A stretch of DNA of 64,000 bases from Peromyscus leucopus (GCF_004664715.2 NC_051063.1:142875319-142939318); one strand, 5' to 3'. Positions 1 through 13,118 are shown, counted from the first letter of the stretch. The notes: generated from the sequence alone by a model not told the origin. Numbers and translations are program-made.

Positions 1-2999
1 TCGGGGAAGTGATGTCTCAGAGCGGGGAGCCTGTCCTTCTCCCCCTTCCCAGCAGTTCTGTAGGAGCTTTTAATAACCTATCTCCCATGAAAAGACAGAG
101 CTAGCGGGCGTAGAAACTGTCCAGACCTGTAGAACTTGCTCTGCCCTAAAGTGCACTGTGGAGTGAGCCCCCCCCTCGCCCCAACATAAGCACCCCAACT
201 GGATGTGGACCTTGTAGGATTCAGGTTGGCTTGAGGATGCCAGCTCAGTTGGAGAGCGCTGGAGAAGGCTCAAGGGACTTCTGAGGAACCTTGTAATACA
301 AAGAGTGATATATGTTTATCCCAACTTCATTTTCAGAATCCCTGCCAAGAAAGGCAGAGTTGGTAGTTGTCAAAGCTGGCAGTGCCCTTCCCACCTCCAA
401 CTCATTTGCTTGAAGGGTTCAGCTCTACCCAACCCCCAAATTAGAAAGATTTTTGACACTAATACTCAGGGCACTGTGCGAACCATTAAAAAGAAACTGC
501 AGTCCTCCTTCCCCTTCCTTAAAAAAAAAGTTTATGCAAGTAAAACGTGAGCAATCTTGTCTAATTCCAAAATCAAGGCAGAGAGAGAGATATGTTGCAA
601 ATTCATAGCTTATGGCTCAAATGTTTCCCCGCTTCCTGTGTCCTGCTTGATAACAAAACAAAACATAACTGAGGCTTCTGGGTTCTTGTTTAATTGGAGA
701 AATTGTAAGAATCCAAGGTTTTAAAAGTTTATGGTTTCAAAGAGATCAGATCTCGGACACATTTTGCCAGGTCACCTCCCCTGAGCAACAAAACAGTGCC
801 TTTTAACTTTGTTTTCTCAACTCCACCCAACTTTTATGATTTTTTTTCTTCTTCTCAGAACTTCCTGTTTTTTCTTTCTGTCAAAGTGTTTCTGATTTTG
901 GTAAATACTAATTATCCGTTCTCTCCCTGGAACTCTGTTACATTTCTCTAACCACTTGTATCAGAGTACAAACAGATTTCCATCTCCAGTGTCTGACAAA
1001 AGTCGAAGAAAGTTCACGTGGTTAGAACTGAGCCCGAAACAATGCCCTGGGTATCCATTGTGTGCCGAATCACAGCTGCAAAAATGGATATTAAAATTAA
1101 ATTGCCACAAAAAACAAAGAGGGCTGGGGAAAACACACCACAGAAGAGAACTTTTCCTAACAAGGAAGTTGTAAGATGAATGTAATGGGTGCTGTTTCTT
1201 CTTCTGTCATGATATACAACCAGCAATAACTGGACCATGAAGAGAAAACTCCATTTCTCTTCCCTTGTTTTATTTAGTTAGAAATCCTTCAGAACTAAAC
1301 AAATGTAGAATGCTTGTTCTTCAAAAGGCTATCTGCTTACTACTGATGGGCAAGGCTTTGTAAAAGGGTGTGTTTCTTCTCATTGATTAAGTAGCATATG
1401 AAATAATTTAAAAACCCTGTCCAAAATAATTTCTTCAACATTTTGGTTTTGAAATGGCTGGGAGAGGGTCATTGTAAACGAAATGACCCTCCTTGGCATG
1501 GTCTGTGTAAATGTGTACCCTTAAATATCTTTGAGGATAATAGGGGCCACAGAGCAATGCGAGCCAGGTTGGGGATTGTACTCCCCGACCGACCGACCTT
1601 GTGTATGTCTGGGAAAAGTAAAGGTGCAGCTCAATCTTCATATTTCTTCTTCTCTATTTCAACATGGAACCTTATTTCAATTTATACTCCAGAATAAAAC
1701 TCGAGTGTACTTTAAAGTTCTTTGATTTTTCATTTTCTTCACTCTGTCCTTGTACGATGGATGCACTATGTCCTCTCTCTTCCTGGAAAGGGCAAACTGT
1801 TTAAAGAAAGAAGCATACATCTTAAGATTTCCCCCAGATCCTTCTAGAAAGAAAAGGAATAGGTGGTGGGGTTGTGTGTGTGGGGGAGTCAAAGTCAGTG
1901 GAAACTGTTGACAGCTGTGCCTCTGAAACAAGCAGTACCACCATGAAGAAAGGAACTTTCAGAAAGTCAAAGTAGGACCCAACATTGTAAGTGAAATGGC
2001 GCTGACTGAGATGGTCTTACTGTGGGAAGAAGATGAGCAGAAATAGCCATTGGGAAATGTACGATGGAAGCAAGAAAGTGGGGGTAAATTTGTGAATTTA
2101 AATCAATGAGAATGGGAAAAGTCCCAGGATCCCCCTTTGCAAACTTTTCAAGCACCTTGCTGAAGTCCTGAAAAAATGGCCAGCAAAGGAACACTAGTTG
2201 CTCTAGGAAAGCTTTAGGCTGTTTCACTTCCCTTGGTAAAAGAGTTGGGGGCCATTTGTTGTTGCAGTTTTCCTGCCTTCTCTCAAGTGGCTACCCTCAC
2301 TGCTGTCTATCTTCCTTAGCAAACGACATCGTGGAAGAAACATGGCATGTGAATTATTAAAAAGGAGCTGGTTGACTTTTAACCCTGGGTGCATTGCTCA
2401 GACCCCATTACCTGTGCATTTATCTGGGAATGAGTTATAAGAATTACAGGGTATGGAAGCCACAAAGAGGAGAGGAGAAAACAGAGGGAAGAGGCTGTAA
2501 AAATTCCAGGGAAAGAAGGGTGTATATCTTCCATTTTCCGACACTCAAATAGAAGAGTAATATGTTTCAGAAAACTAACTGTTCCTTTAAGAAGAGGGTG
2601 TGTGTCAATTTCTATGTTTAAGGGAAAGAGATGAATTCAAAGAAAGTTCAGCCTCTTCACTGTGACTCCCAGTGTCTTCAGACAGAGTTTCTTAGTATTT
2701 TAAAACTCTGTTTACTTAAACAAATCTTAACTTTATAAACAAAAACCATATCAAGGGCTCTTCGTACCTTTTTTTTCCATTTCAGATACAAAGTATTTCA
2801 TAAAGTAGATCATTCTACTTTCATTCAGTTACAGGTGCTTCTCAAATGGTGAGAAACATTGTTTGTGTACTATAAAGCATGATCCATAGACATTTCCTAA
2901 CTCAGAAGTTTGCCAAACTGGAGAATTCAGAAAGTATTTAATTTGCACAACTGATAAAATGATAAAAATCAGCAGAAATCATTCAGGCTTTCAGGCAAA

Positions 3000-3003
<4 letters not shown>
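1..3003. other. Unique intergenic DNA
   Basis: Mixed-composition sequence without a SINE, LINE or LTR signature that I recognise. Open frames are all shorter than 90 codons, overlap on both strands and lack splice or Kozak context. I see no gene here. The low repeat content over 3 kb is itself unusual for a rodent intergenic region. Confidence 0.6.

Positions 3004-3051
<48 letters not shown>
3004..3051. repeat. (TG)n microsatellite
   Basis: Uninterrupted TG dinucleotides, about 24 units. No SINE is attached on either side. Confidence 0.97.
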
Positions 3052-3055
<4 letters not shown>

Positions 3056-5439
3056 ATACTAATTGAGCAACCATTATCCTGTGGGGTTGTGTTTCTGGGC
3101 AGCTGCTGATGGAACCAAATAGGAAAGGATTCATCAAATATCTAAGATGTTCTTTCAAAATTAACAAGAAAGGGATGTACTGTAAGCTAATAATAAGAAC
3201 TACTAATAACAACTATCACCATTACTGTTTAGTCCTTTGGGTACCAATTTGTATATCCTGTTGCCAAGGCGAAGGTAATAATTGAATCTACCCTAAATCT
3301 GAGTGATGGAGTAGTCAGAAATGACTCCATCTGACAGAAGAGCCAGGAGGCAAGTGATGGATACTATTGTCCAGACGTGACCCTCCATTAACACTACCTA
3401 TCAGCATCTGGATCCTGTCACTGGTCCCCATCCTAGAGCCAAGAGGACTGCCTGGCACAATCCAAGCACTTCCAGGGTTTTTATGCTGTACTGAACCCCT
3501 CATCAACCGAATAGGTGAAGAGACTAACCTAAACCCTGTTCCCTCCATCTCCATCTGCCTTATTGCCCCTCTCCAGACCCATTGTTCGGCAGGTGCTGGC
3601 AATTTACTCCTTATCTTGCCTGTTTATGAGGGATTTTTAAAATTAATAACAAAGGGAGAAGTGGTATTAATATTAATTAACACCATAAAATGGAACAGTT
3701 TTGGGATTTCACCCAGTGAATCCTCTCGGTCTCTAATTGGAGCTTTGGAGAAAGGGGAGGAGGAGGAGAGGGGAAGGGGAGGGAGGGAAATGTGTGTGTG
3801 GGGGAGATACAGATGACCTACTGGGTGACAGGCACAGGTTGGAAGGGTGACATTTTATTGTAAGCTTCCCAATGAAAGGAAGAAAAGGAAGGGACCAGTC
3901 AATTTAATGCAGGGACCAAGAGTGCAAGAGTGTTGCTAAGAGACAGAGATGCTGGTGAAGTTCTATCACAAGCCCCACTCTGACCTTATGCAAATAGAGG
4001 CGGCCAACTCTTTGTGGAACGGCTGAAAATTCCACCCCCTGTGTCACCAATACCTGGCATCGAGCCTTTCATTCAAATGTTCTCTAAAAACACACACAGA
4101 GGATGTGACAAAGTGCGACACATTTAGGGGCTTTAACACACACGCACAACTCACAAGGATATGAGGGATAGTAATAACAGTAATATTTTTAAAAACGGGG
4201 CGGTGGTGGTGGTGGTGGTGGTGTCTATAGCAGATCATCCTGAGGAATTGTCACCCACCCCTACCTTCTGTCACCGTCATTTTCCTTTAGCTGTACGGTA
4301 ACCTGAAGATTCAGAAATCGCCCTCTCTTTGCAGAAATAGAAGCCTATTAAGACACTGCAGTGGTGTTCAAAGTGCTGCCGTTAATTCACACCCGGAGGA
4401 GTGTGAGAAGGGATGGTGTGAGGGTGGGTGGATAGAATGAGGAAGCTTGGTGCATACTAGAGCAATCACAGTTTACCCCACCCCCACCCCCAACCAAAAA
4501 AGAAAAAGAAGAAGAGAAAAAAAACTTTCCTTCCATTCAATTTGCCCACTCTGTAGGATGGTTTTAAAAGAAAGAAAGTTGGGGGAATGAGTGTTGTAGG
4601 AAGTTGAATATTCTTAGAGTTCACAGGGAAGGCTGACAGGATACATCCCAATGAGTTGACAACACTGGGTACCAGGGGTAGGAGGGTCTTGGTCTTCTTC
4701 ACAAAGGGAGGGACGTGGGGGGGTTGCCTTTAGGGGTTTATCTATTTGCCTTTGTTCAGAGCTCTCCAGCAGAGGGGTATACTCTGCCACCTGGTCCTGG
4801 GTGCCAGAAGGTGAGCTATAGATTGGAGCTGACACTTGGGCTCCATGGAGCAGCCCTTGAAAGGCGGAAGAGCGAATCCTAACCTGGCTGCAGGCTCTGG
4901 GTTCCCCACTTTCTGCCTCACTTTCCTTCTTGGGCGGCCTCATTTCCAGTGTGTCTCCACTCCGTTTCCCGCTAAGTTTACTATTGGCCTTCCCCTAGGT
5001 TGGAGCATAGGAAGCCATTCACCAGCCCAATGCAGCTCCTAAGATACCCCTCTCCCCCAGGGTATCAACCCGGAAAAGTTGAACACCCCACAGAAAAATA
5101 GGTTATATCCACGATTTTTCGGGAAGGTGGTTCCCTTGGAGTCACAGACAAGATAAGATGGCAGTTTTGGAATCTTGAGGACCTTGGGGGCTGGCAGGAC
5201 GGGGACATGATTTGAGGAAGGCAGGGCTTTCTCAGTAGCCACACACCTGCCCTTGCACAGCCCCCAGGGACTACCAAGGACTGTGGCAGTTAGAACCCGA
5301 GCCAACCTGGAAAGCTTCTGGCTTGTTCCTCACGTAACTTCCTACACAGCAGAAGAACAGAATCATTTCCTCGAAGTGAGGGCAAAGCCCAGCACACACA
5401 ACTTGGAAAACTCAATTTAGCCAGCCTACTTTTTTACAT
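3052..5439. other. Unique DNA with purine-rich and GGT tracts
   Basis: No gene recognised. 3618-3745 is AT-rich with several TTAAT/ATTAA motifs and could be conserved noncoding DNA. 3748-3795 is a G/A-only purine stretch. 4480-4530 is a C/A-rich tract. A 149-codon frame at 3367-3816 overlaps a 95-codon frame on the opposite strand and runs into the low-complexity purine tract, so I do not call it a gene. Confidence 0.5.
4202..4223. repeat. (GGT)n trinucleotide repeat
   Basis: Seven GGT units preceded by a short G run. Confidence 0.9.
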
Positions 5440-5760
5440 TCCACTTCCTCCCTCTCTTTTGATTTCAATATTGATAACAAACCCACTGCTTCGCATCTTT
5501 ATGATAATAGTTGCAAATGAGTACGACCCCCCCACCCCCATCCCCCCCTGCCTTCCTTGGGAGCATTTCAAGCGTTCAGTGGCAAGTAACTTCTCAGGGT
5601 AACTTCTCCCTGCGATCCTCCCCCTCCCCTTTTAATGGTGGGACTTTTCATAATGTGCACAATACTATTAAAATTTCATATTAGCACTGTGTATGGTGAA
5701 CTTTGTAATGGGAAATTCAATAGCTGCTGTAAATATTAATGGAATATGAAATGAAGCCAC
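5440..5760. promoter_or_regulatory. AT-rich candidate enhancer beside the CpG island
   Basis: Repeat-free AT-rich DNA with dense homeodomain-like TAAT/ATTA cores (around 5505, 5633, 5669 and 5735), a TGATAACAAA motif near 5474, and GATAATAG/TTGCAAAT motifs at 5502-5518. A cytosine tract at 5527-5548 could form a G-quadruplex on the minus strand. The mix of AT-rich sites next to CpG-rich DNA is typical of developmental regulatory DNA. That is inference, since conservation cannot be tested here. Confidence 0.35.
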
Positions 5761-5786
5761 AGCCTCCACCAGCCCTGACAGTAAAA

Positions 5787-7150
5787 CGGAGTGAGCATGT
5801 GGCGGCCCCGGGGCGAGAGAGGCCTTTCCTCTTGTCGCTCTCGCTTTATTACATTAGTGCTGGTCTCCCTACGCCGGAGTGGGCTCAGAAGCGGAGGCGC
5901 AGGGTCACCCATGACAAATGTCCCGGTGTCTCGCCAACAGGCCCCGCCTGGCCCTGCCACTCCATCTGCCCAACAGGCCCCCGGAGAGTGCTTGCGGTGT
6001 CAGTTTCGGGCACGGAGCTCTGGAGAGCGCCAGGTTTCCAAAAAGGTGGCAGTGGTTCCGGTGCCGCCTCAAGTCAACGCTCCCTGGACCTGGGGGAGGG
6101 GAGAACTCCAAACGCGCGTGTTAACGAACCCCAAGCGGCTTTCTGAGGTTGGAAGAGGTACTGGGAAAGCCAAGCTCTCACTCTTAACTAGATCCATGGA
6201 CCCCTCCCCCAAGCCCCAGCCCAGCCCCATTCCTAGCCTGCGGGACCCGTCTCAGAACCCGCCCTAAGCTCTTTAGGGTGACAGCTGCCATCACCTCCAG
6301 AGTCCCGGAGCAGTACTTGGGTCGTAAACTGACCCAAGGGCTCCCATCCCCTCCGCTCCCAGCCTGTACCATCCGCTGGGTGAGCTATCAGAGTTTAGGC
6401 CTCGGAGCCACCAGCTCAGCCTTTTTTCCAGTCTGGAATATTCCAGAAACCACTAGGGAGGGTGGTGCGTGTAGACTGAGGGAGTCGCAGCACTTCTTAC
6501 GGGGCGTGGAGGAGCAGACCCGGTCTTTTGGGGAGCCAGGGTCGCCGCCAGGGAGGTCCACACGCAGGCAAACGTGGCCATCAACACCTTGTGCTGCGAG
6601 TTATTTCTCCAGGCTGGGAACGATCCAGATTTGAGTGGCAGGCGACGCGTCTGCCTGCTCCCTGTATTTATGTTGTACGGACAGCACTTAGGAGACCTTA
6701 GTTTTTAGATGGGACATTAATCTTCACTTGTTAGGAGCTCGGCTGTCAGCATTGAACAAGGGCCTTCCCGCTTCTGAGGGCCGATGGTGTCCCGAGCTCC
6801 ACCGCCTGCGCTACCTGGACCGTGCAGGGTGCGGTGCAACACCCGGGGCACGGCTGGCGCTGCCGCGCGGTGCTGGAGATGCCTGGCTGGAGAGGAAGGT
6901 TGAGGGAGCTCAGGATCGGAGCGTAGTCTTCCCCTTTCATCTTTGCCTCTTTGCAAGGGGCGAAAGAGGGGCGCTTTCTCGTTGTAAAGATTTTTTTTTT
7001 TTTTTTTTTTTAAAGACAAGAAGCTCAGCTCACAAGCGCAGCATGCTCGCCCTTGGATCGCGAGCCCTCCCATTTCACCGCCACTGACTGCCGAGTTAGT
7101 CACCACCGCCACCTCCCTCTTACCACCGGCTCGGCTGGGGACACTTCTAT
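5787..7150. promoter_or_regulatory. CpG island
   Basis: Counting by eye gives about 26 CpGs in 5787-6140, about 23 in 6141-6720 and about 28 in 6721-7150. GC is near 60 percent in the two dense ends, so observed/expected CpG there is roughly 0.7-0.8 and passes the usual island criteria. No SINE or LTR explains it. Rodent genomes have lost many CpG islands, so one this far from a recognisable exon suggests an unannotated transcription start (possibly a long noncoding RNA) or a Polycomb-type regulatory island. Open frames of 158 and 186 codons overlap it, but one of them runs through the poly-T tract at 6991-7011, so they are not evidence of coding. Confidence 0.65.
6991..7011. repeat. Poly-T tract
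   Basis: Twenty-one consecutive T within otherwise GC-rich island DNA. No SINE body is attached, so it is not an obvious retroposon tail. Confidence 0.95.
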
Positions 7151-7496
7151 TCCAGCTATCCTCTCCCGCTTTAAATCGTTTCCTACCCAGTTTTTCTTCA
7201 CCCTGGGAATCAATCCAGAGTAGCGCTGCTACCGTTCCCTCATTTAGTCTCCAGGTACCCAAACCTTCGGGGACCAAAGGAAGGGAAATAAAAATGGAAT
7301 TCGCACCAGGGGTTTCCAGGCAGGGATTGCTTCAACAAGCTAACCCTGTATCCAGGACGGGGCCACTGCTTCAGGTGTGGTTTGCAGGTCACGATCCTAC
7401 GGCCCGTCCATTCCTCCTACTCAATCGAGCTAAGCCTCAGTGTGTCTTGGGGGCCATTAAATGCACCCCCACCCTCGCCGTTTTTCGCCTTGCCCC

Positions 7497-7503
7497 TATA
7501 AAA
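7497..7503 (+). promoter_or_regulatory. Candidate TATA box
   Basis: TATAAAA preceded by a C-rich context, about 350 bp downstream of the CpG island. A start near 7525-7530 would follow. The nearest downstream ATG (7543) opens only a nine-codon frame, so any product would be noncoding or spliced. A single motif match is weak evidence. Confidence 0.3.
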
Positions 7504-7529
7504 GAGTTACACTTTCGAAGGCTTAGAAA

Positions 7530-9602
7530 AAAAAGGACAAGAAATGGATATAGGTTTTGTAACCGTTAAATAACTTTCCCAGCGTGTATTAAAGAAGATT
7601 GTATTTTATCAACAGCTGATTGATGCCCGCGTGATCCTGTCGGTTTGTCTATAGTATCATATTTATTTAACCTGCTGGGGGACTGTGTTCAGGGGCAGCC
7701 TGCTCATGCTGACAAGAGCGTGCACATTACACACTACCCCAGGTATTCTGATTGACTGTTCCCACCCCAAAGCCTTTGGTTCATAATTTAGCACAGCGGG
7801 TTCTGCATCACAGACTAGGCTAAAAGAAAAAAAAAATCCTGTAAGAGATTTCAATGAACAACTACTGGCAACAAACCTTTCTCTACCTGCAACCGCCAAA
7901 TATTTTAAATACCTCTCCAGAGGCTTCAGTTTGTAGAATTAACAACCACAGGGCATTCAACAGTTATTTACCCTGTATCCTCGAAGTGCTAGCAGAGAAT
8001 TCATTTCGAGTCTGTAGCTGGATCAGCATTTTTTGAACTGGGGGGGGGGGGTGAAGTGGTGGGGACAAGGATACATAGCATCGACTTCTTTTTTTCTTCT
8101 CTTTCTCTTGCAATAGCAGGCTTGGGGTGGAGAAGGCATAGACAGAAAAGAATGGTTCTTTTTCCCACAGATGCTCCTCTGTGTGGCTTTGGAATGTAGT
8201 TCATAAGGTCTTTTGCTGGAATTACTACCATTATTTAACTCCAAGAGGGAGAAAAGACTCCTTTTTTTCCCCCTCTAGGAGACAAACTCTTCAGTGTACC
8301 TAAGAAACATTCAAAATATTTGTGTGCTTTTAAAAAGAAAACTCTCCCAGCTGTCTGGGTTCATCCTAGCAAAAATGTAACCTGAAGTTACTAATACCTA
8401 GTATAGAACAAAAAAATAATTTTCTCTTAAGTGATTTCTAAGAGGAAGGAAGCTTACTGGGAATTTTTTTTTGTTTGCATCAGCAAGAGCACATATTTTA
8501 ACTTGTGTGCTTTTATACAATTGTTTTTACTGTGATAAAAATGGGACACATATTTCTTCTTGTATTACTGGTATCGTGGCTGGCAATATCTTTGTAAGGA
8601 TGCAAAAACCAAGTTTGAAATGTATGCTGTGACCAGTACCAAAATTATTCCTATTGTGCCTTGTGGTTTTACGTTTGTCTTTTAGAGATTCTGGAAGCCT
8701 GAAAGGTCATCTTGGCAGTGTAAGACATCTAACAGCCCTCCCCAGAGTTTATTTTGGCATTCTAGATCCAATGGGATGGTCATTATCAAAATGGTCAAGG
8801 ATATGAATTTCTAGGGTGTAGATATGTAGCCACTAAAAAAAGATGTCAAGGGCATAATTGCCCCCCTATATATTGACATAAGTCAGTATAGCTAATGCAG
8901 TCCCCTACTTCACTTCTTAGGTTATTATTGAGGCAAAAATATTTTTAAAATTCTATCTACCGACAATAGCAATTGTTAAAACTACCTCCTTCATTTTTTT
9001 TTTTTCATTCTTGAACAATAGTCACAGGAGCAATCTTTGGACTTGGTGTGTTTTAAATGAGGACGAAGACATTAACCAAATTTCCTACACTCCTCCCATT
9101 TCTAATTAATATTTCTTTTATTAAATGTCCCCTATTAAAACCTTCCTTCTATCATCTCATACTTGAGGCAGGTTTGGGAGATTCCAACGGCACACTTTCT
9201 TTCCCAATAATAAATATCATGTTCACAACTCTTTTTATCCCTAGATGTTGCTATTTATCCTTAGATGATATTCAATGAAAAAGGGGGAAAAAACTCAGGA
9301 CATTTGAGAACTCCAGGAAAAGCATCTCTTTGCTGAGAAAACAGCCATGATAAAATGTAAGTTCAGACACAATATCCAGAGAGAAAGAAAGGGCAGGCTG
9401 GCAAAGGAAATATTTACCCATGCCTCCATGGCAGCCAGCGGCACTAAGGCAGACCCAATGAGGTGAAGGGAAGGACGATTTGTTTGCAGTGAACAAATTC
9501 TATGCATTTTAATCACACATATAAGGAAGTATTGAGATGTCATGTCAATCTATTGATGGTCATTTCCCAAAATGTTTAGAAATCACTGATTTCCATTGAG
9601 AG
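7530..9602. other. Unique AT-rich DNA
   Basis: No gene or transposon recognised. There is a G12 run at 8040-8051 and several short T runs. The sequence is mostly single copy in appearance and may include conserved noncoding segments. Confidence 0.5.
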
Positions 9603-9610
9603 TGAATATT

Positions 9611-9662
9611 TCTCCCCTCCTCCCTCCCTCCCTCCCTTGCTTCCTTCCTTCCTTTCTTTCTT
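9611..9662. repeat. Pyrimidine-rich (CCCT/CCTT)n tract
   Basis: C/T-only tract abutting the A-rich (here T-rich) tail side of the antisense B4 SINE that follows, so it probably arose from that tail. Confidence 0.85.
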
Positions 9663-9852
9663 CAAGGTTTCATGTAGCTCTAACTTGTTATGTAGTTGGA
9701 GGACGACCTTGAGCTCCTGGTACGTGCCTCTGCCTTGTGAGATGACAGGCAGGTGCTATCATATCTGATTTAAGTTGTGCTGGGATTGAACTCAGGGACT
9801 GGTGTATACTCAATGAGTGCTCTAGCAACAAGCTACACCTCAGCTCTGGGGA
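9663..9852 (-). mobile_element. B4/RSINE1-type SINE, antisense
   Basis: Read on the plus strand it has the antisense B1-like half (GTTATGTAGTTGGAGGACGA) followed by the antisense ID-like half (GGGATTGAACTCAGGGACT ... AAGCTACACCTCAGC). The order matches the composite ID-B1 SINE B4. It is diverged. Confidence 0.75.
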
Positions 9853-10059
9853 TGAACTTTTTGAAAAACCATCCACCACCAGTTTTCTTTAATAGAACAC
9901 CATGTTAATTATCTGCAATAATGAATAAAATAATTTCATATGTTGTTTCCCGGGGAAATCAAATCGAACAAGGTCCCAACTACTTTTGAAGGAATATTTT
10001 GATTAATTTTAATGCATGCTGGTACACATAAAAATTAACCTCTTTGAAGTTTGGCTACT

Positions 10060-10250
10060 TCTTAATTGTATAGCTCTGGGCAGGTTACTCCATTTCTCTG
10101 TCTCTGAATTCCTTTATGTAGAGAAATAATAATCATACCTGTTATCATGACTTGTGGAATGGGTTATATGAACTAACTCCTGAGAGGTTCTTAAAGCAGA
10201 GCTGAGCAGGTGTCACTCAGGCATCCAGCAGTTATTGTTATAGCCCATGG
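10060..10250 (+). mobile_element. MIR (ancient tRNA-derived SINE)
   Basis: Shows the MIR core pattern: CTGGGCAGGTTACTCCATTT, then a CTCTGTCTCTGAATTCCTTT region, GTAGAGAAATAATAATCATACCT, and a GTTATATGAACTAACTCCTG segment. Highly diverged, as expected of an insertion older than placental mammals. Confidence 0.75.
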
Positions 10251-11061
10251 TATGCACTGATGTCTTAATACCATTATTGAAAATGATGTTTTTCCTCTAG
10301 TCACCTATAATGAATGTGACTACACCCCTAAACTCAAACTAAAGTTGAATTGGTTCTAATAAGACTGCTAAAAAAAATATCTATGCTATAGTGGAGTGTC
10401 AGCAAAACTAACAGTCGCCAAGGAGCAAAGCAATCTTTGTTTCCCTTGTGTCCTTATGTTCAAGGCACGCTAAAAATCCTTATATGTAAAGTCTATACAA
10501 ACATCCAGCTCCAGAAAGTGGTGAGACTCCTCCCAAAATGTTTGCACACCAAATCCGAAAACCTAAAGCTCCTAAGGATTCAAATGGCTATGTTCTCAAT
10601 TTCTAGCCCCTTTACTTCATAATGGATACCGGCATGCTTCTTTCTCATGCTTGCTGTATGCAAGGTACCTACATCCTTCATAGAGTATTTTAACTCCCTC
10701 TGTTAATATTTAACATAGTAGGAGTATTTCAGCTTTCTTTGTTAAAAACATCCATTTGTAATATGTACTTTATGTGTGTACTATCAGGTTTCACAAGTCC
10801 AAATTTAATCCTAGGAGAAAGTGATATGTTCTGGTAGCATGTTAGACTGTTGATTAAAAACTCTGACATCAATGTGAAAAAATATATAGATTAAAATAAC
10901 ATTTTTTAAGGTTCTGATTGTTTTCTAATCCATATGTTGAGTTTGGGGTTATAGCAGTATCAACCTCAAGTGCAAACTGTTGCAACATTACCAGACTGTG
11001 GTGTCTCTTTGTTTGTGAACTGGTCTATTGCCACTTCCAGCAGCAACTTGAGAGCTCAAGT
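10251..11061. other. Unique AT-rich DNA
   Basis: No gene recognised and no transposon signature seen. Confidence 0.5.
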
Positions 11062-11155
11062 GAAAGCAGAGTCCATGAGAGGAGGCCCAGAGAGCCCTCA
11101 CCTCCTCTGAAAGCAGAGTCCATGAGAGGAGGCTGGGAGAGCCCTCACCTCCTCT
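11062..11155. repeat. 47-bp tandem duplication, two copies
   Basis: The unit at 11062-11108 is repeated directly at 11109-11155. The copies are identical except for CCCAG (11086-11090) against CTGGG (11133-11137), which are exact reverse complements. The duplication keeps neither frame meaningfully open (47 is not a multiple of three). Confidence 0.95.
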
Positions 11156-12571
11156 GCAACTCACCTTTTGTAGATACAGAACAAGACTTTCAGTTGTCAC
11201 AGTTAGATCCCAGCACTCCAAGTGTGAATAGTTTGCATTTTTTTCCCTCCCCTCAAGGAACACCTGGGTCAAGCTGGGCAGGAACTGGTGTTCACAGAAG
11301 TGTCACCATCAATCTCACACTTAGAACCACACCCCTTTTCTCTTTCAGTCAGTGTTCCATGTCCTACTCACTTCTTTTCCTCACAATGCCTTTACAGTCA
11401 GGAGGAACTCCTTTGCTCTTCTGTATATATACCAGAAACACAGGAAGTCCTGAGACTCTGGACTTTGTGGAGTGATCTAGACCAGGGATGGACTTTGTGC
11501 ATCAGATAAAATATTTTTTTTCCAGATGTCATTCTTATTGCTTCTCTTGATCTGAAAATGAATTTTCCTGGATGCAGAAAGTGAGGTTGAAGGAAGTACT
11601 ATAGCTCGTTTCTAATTCATAAATGAATTCATTTTTAAACATTGCTCCTTTTGAGATTCAGCAAATAGTTAAACTAGTTTACATACTTCTATTCTCTCCC
11701 GTTCCTTTTAAGTACAGCTCATGAGTAAGCAGACACCTTAACTGGCTTTCATAGTAGACAGCTTTCTCTTTATTACTTTTTCATAGCCGAACTATCAAAA
11801 ATAAGATAATACCCAAAGATCTGGAGCCTAATCAGCTTTCTTGCCGAGTTTAAAGAGTCCTGAGGCTGTTTAAGTTAGCCCTGGTTATGCATGTGGGTGG
11901 CTGTGGTGTTTGCTCTGCCCCGTTTTGATGGAGAGGGTAATGTGTTTGCCAGATAAGGGGAAAGGGACCAGCCACAAACGTAAGGCTCTGTTTGATAAAC
12001 CCTGACATGGTTAGCCATTTTTCACACACATGAAAGGAAGCTTTCAAACCTGAAGGAAAATAGAGGTGTCCATTCAAGCTTACTCATGTTTACCAAGACA
12101 AAAAAGGTAAATAAAGAAAATTGGCACCCTGTAGTCTATTTTATTAATTAGCTTCAGAGCTTATCATGAAATTGAAAAGTTGGATAATGTACAAGTCTGT
12201 TTCTTTTAGTTGTGACTTAGTGAGAGAGGTAAGCTTCTCAGGTTCATATATATTGAAAAGAAAGTTATTTTGCTGGCCCCATGTTGCCCCATTGCAAGGT
12301 TTAGGCTCCATGAGAAGGAATTCTTGAATTTAAGTACAGCTTTTTTAGGGCTGCCCTGTGTGTTCTTGGAATAAGAGCACCATTTGACATTGATGTTAAA
12401 ATACATGATAGGTGCCATGCATTGTAAAGGAGGCCTATATCCTGAAAGAGATTGATAAGCCTGGGAACAAAAGAATCCTGTTGGGAGTACACGCAATAAT
12501 TTGAGGTTGGTCTGTTCTAGAACTCCAGGTAAGATAAATACATACATAAAGGTGTTTTAATATAAAATACC
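11156..12571. other. Unique DNA
   Basis: A 185-codon frame (10918-11475) crosses the 47-bp duplication, but its composition and lack of recognisable domains give no support for coding. No other feature recognised. Confidence 0.45.
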
Positions 12572-12898
<327 letters not shown>

Positions 12899-12931
12899 AC
12901 AAATAGCTATTATTTAGAATGACTTTTAAAA

Positions 12932-13066
12932 TGTTGGGGATTGGGGTAAGAACACTTGTTGCTTTTCCAGAGGACCTGAGTTCAGTTCCTAGCACCTGCA
13001 TCAGGTGGCTTACAACCACCTGTAACTCCAGGTCCAGGACCTGATGCTCTCTTCTGGCCTCTGAAG

Positions 13067-13118
<52 letters not shown>

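Noticed and set aside
6717..7277. 186-codon minus-strand open frame in the CpG island
   Set aside because: It runs through the poly-T tract (encoding a Lys run) and GC-rich DNA lengthens frames by chance in several phases on both strands.
10918..11475. 185-codon plus-strand open frame
   Set aside because: It passes through the 47-bp duplication and has no domain. A possible DNA-transposon match at 11460-11515 was too weak to report.
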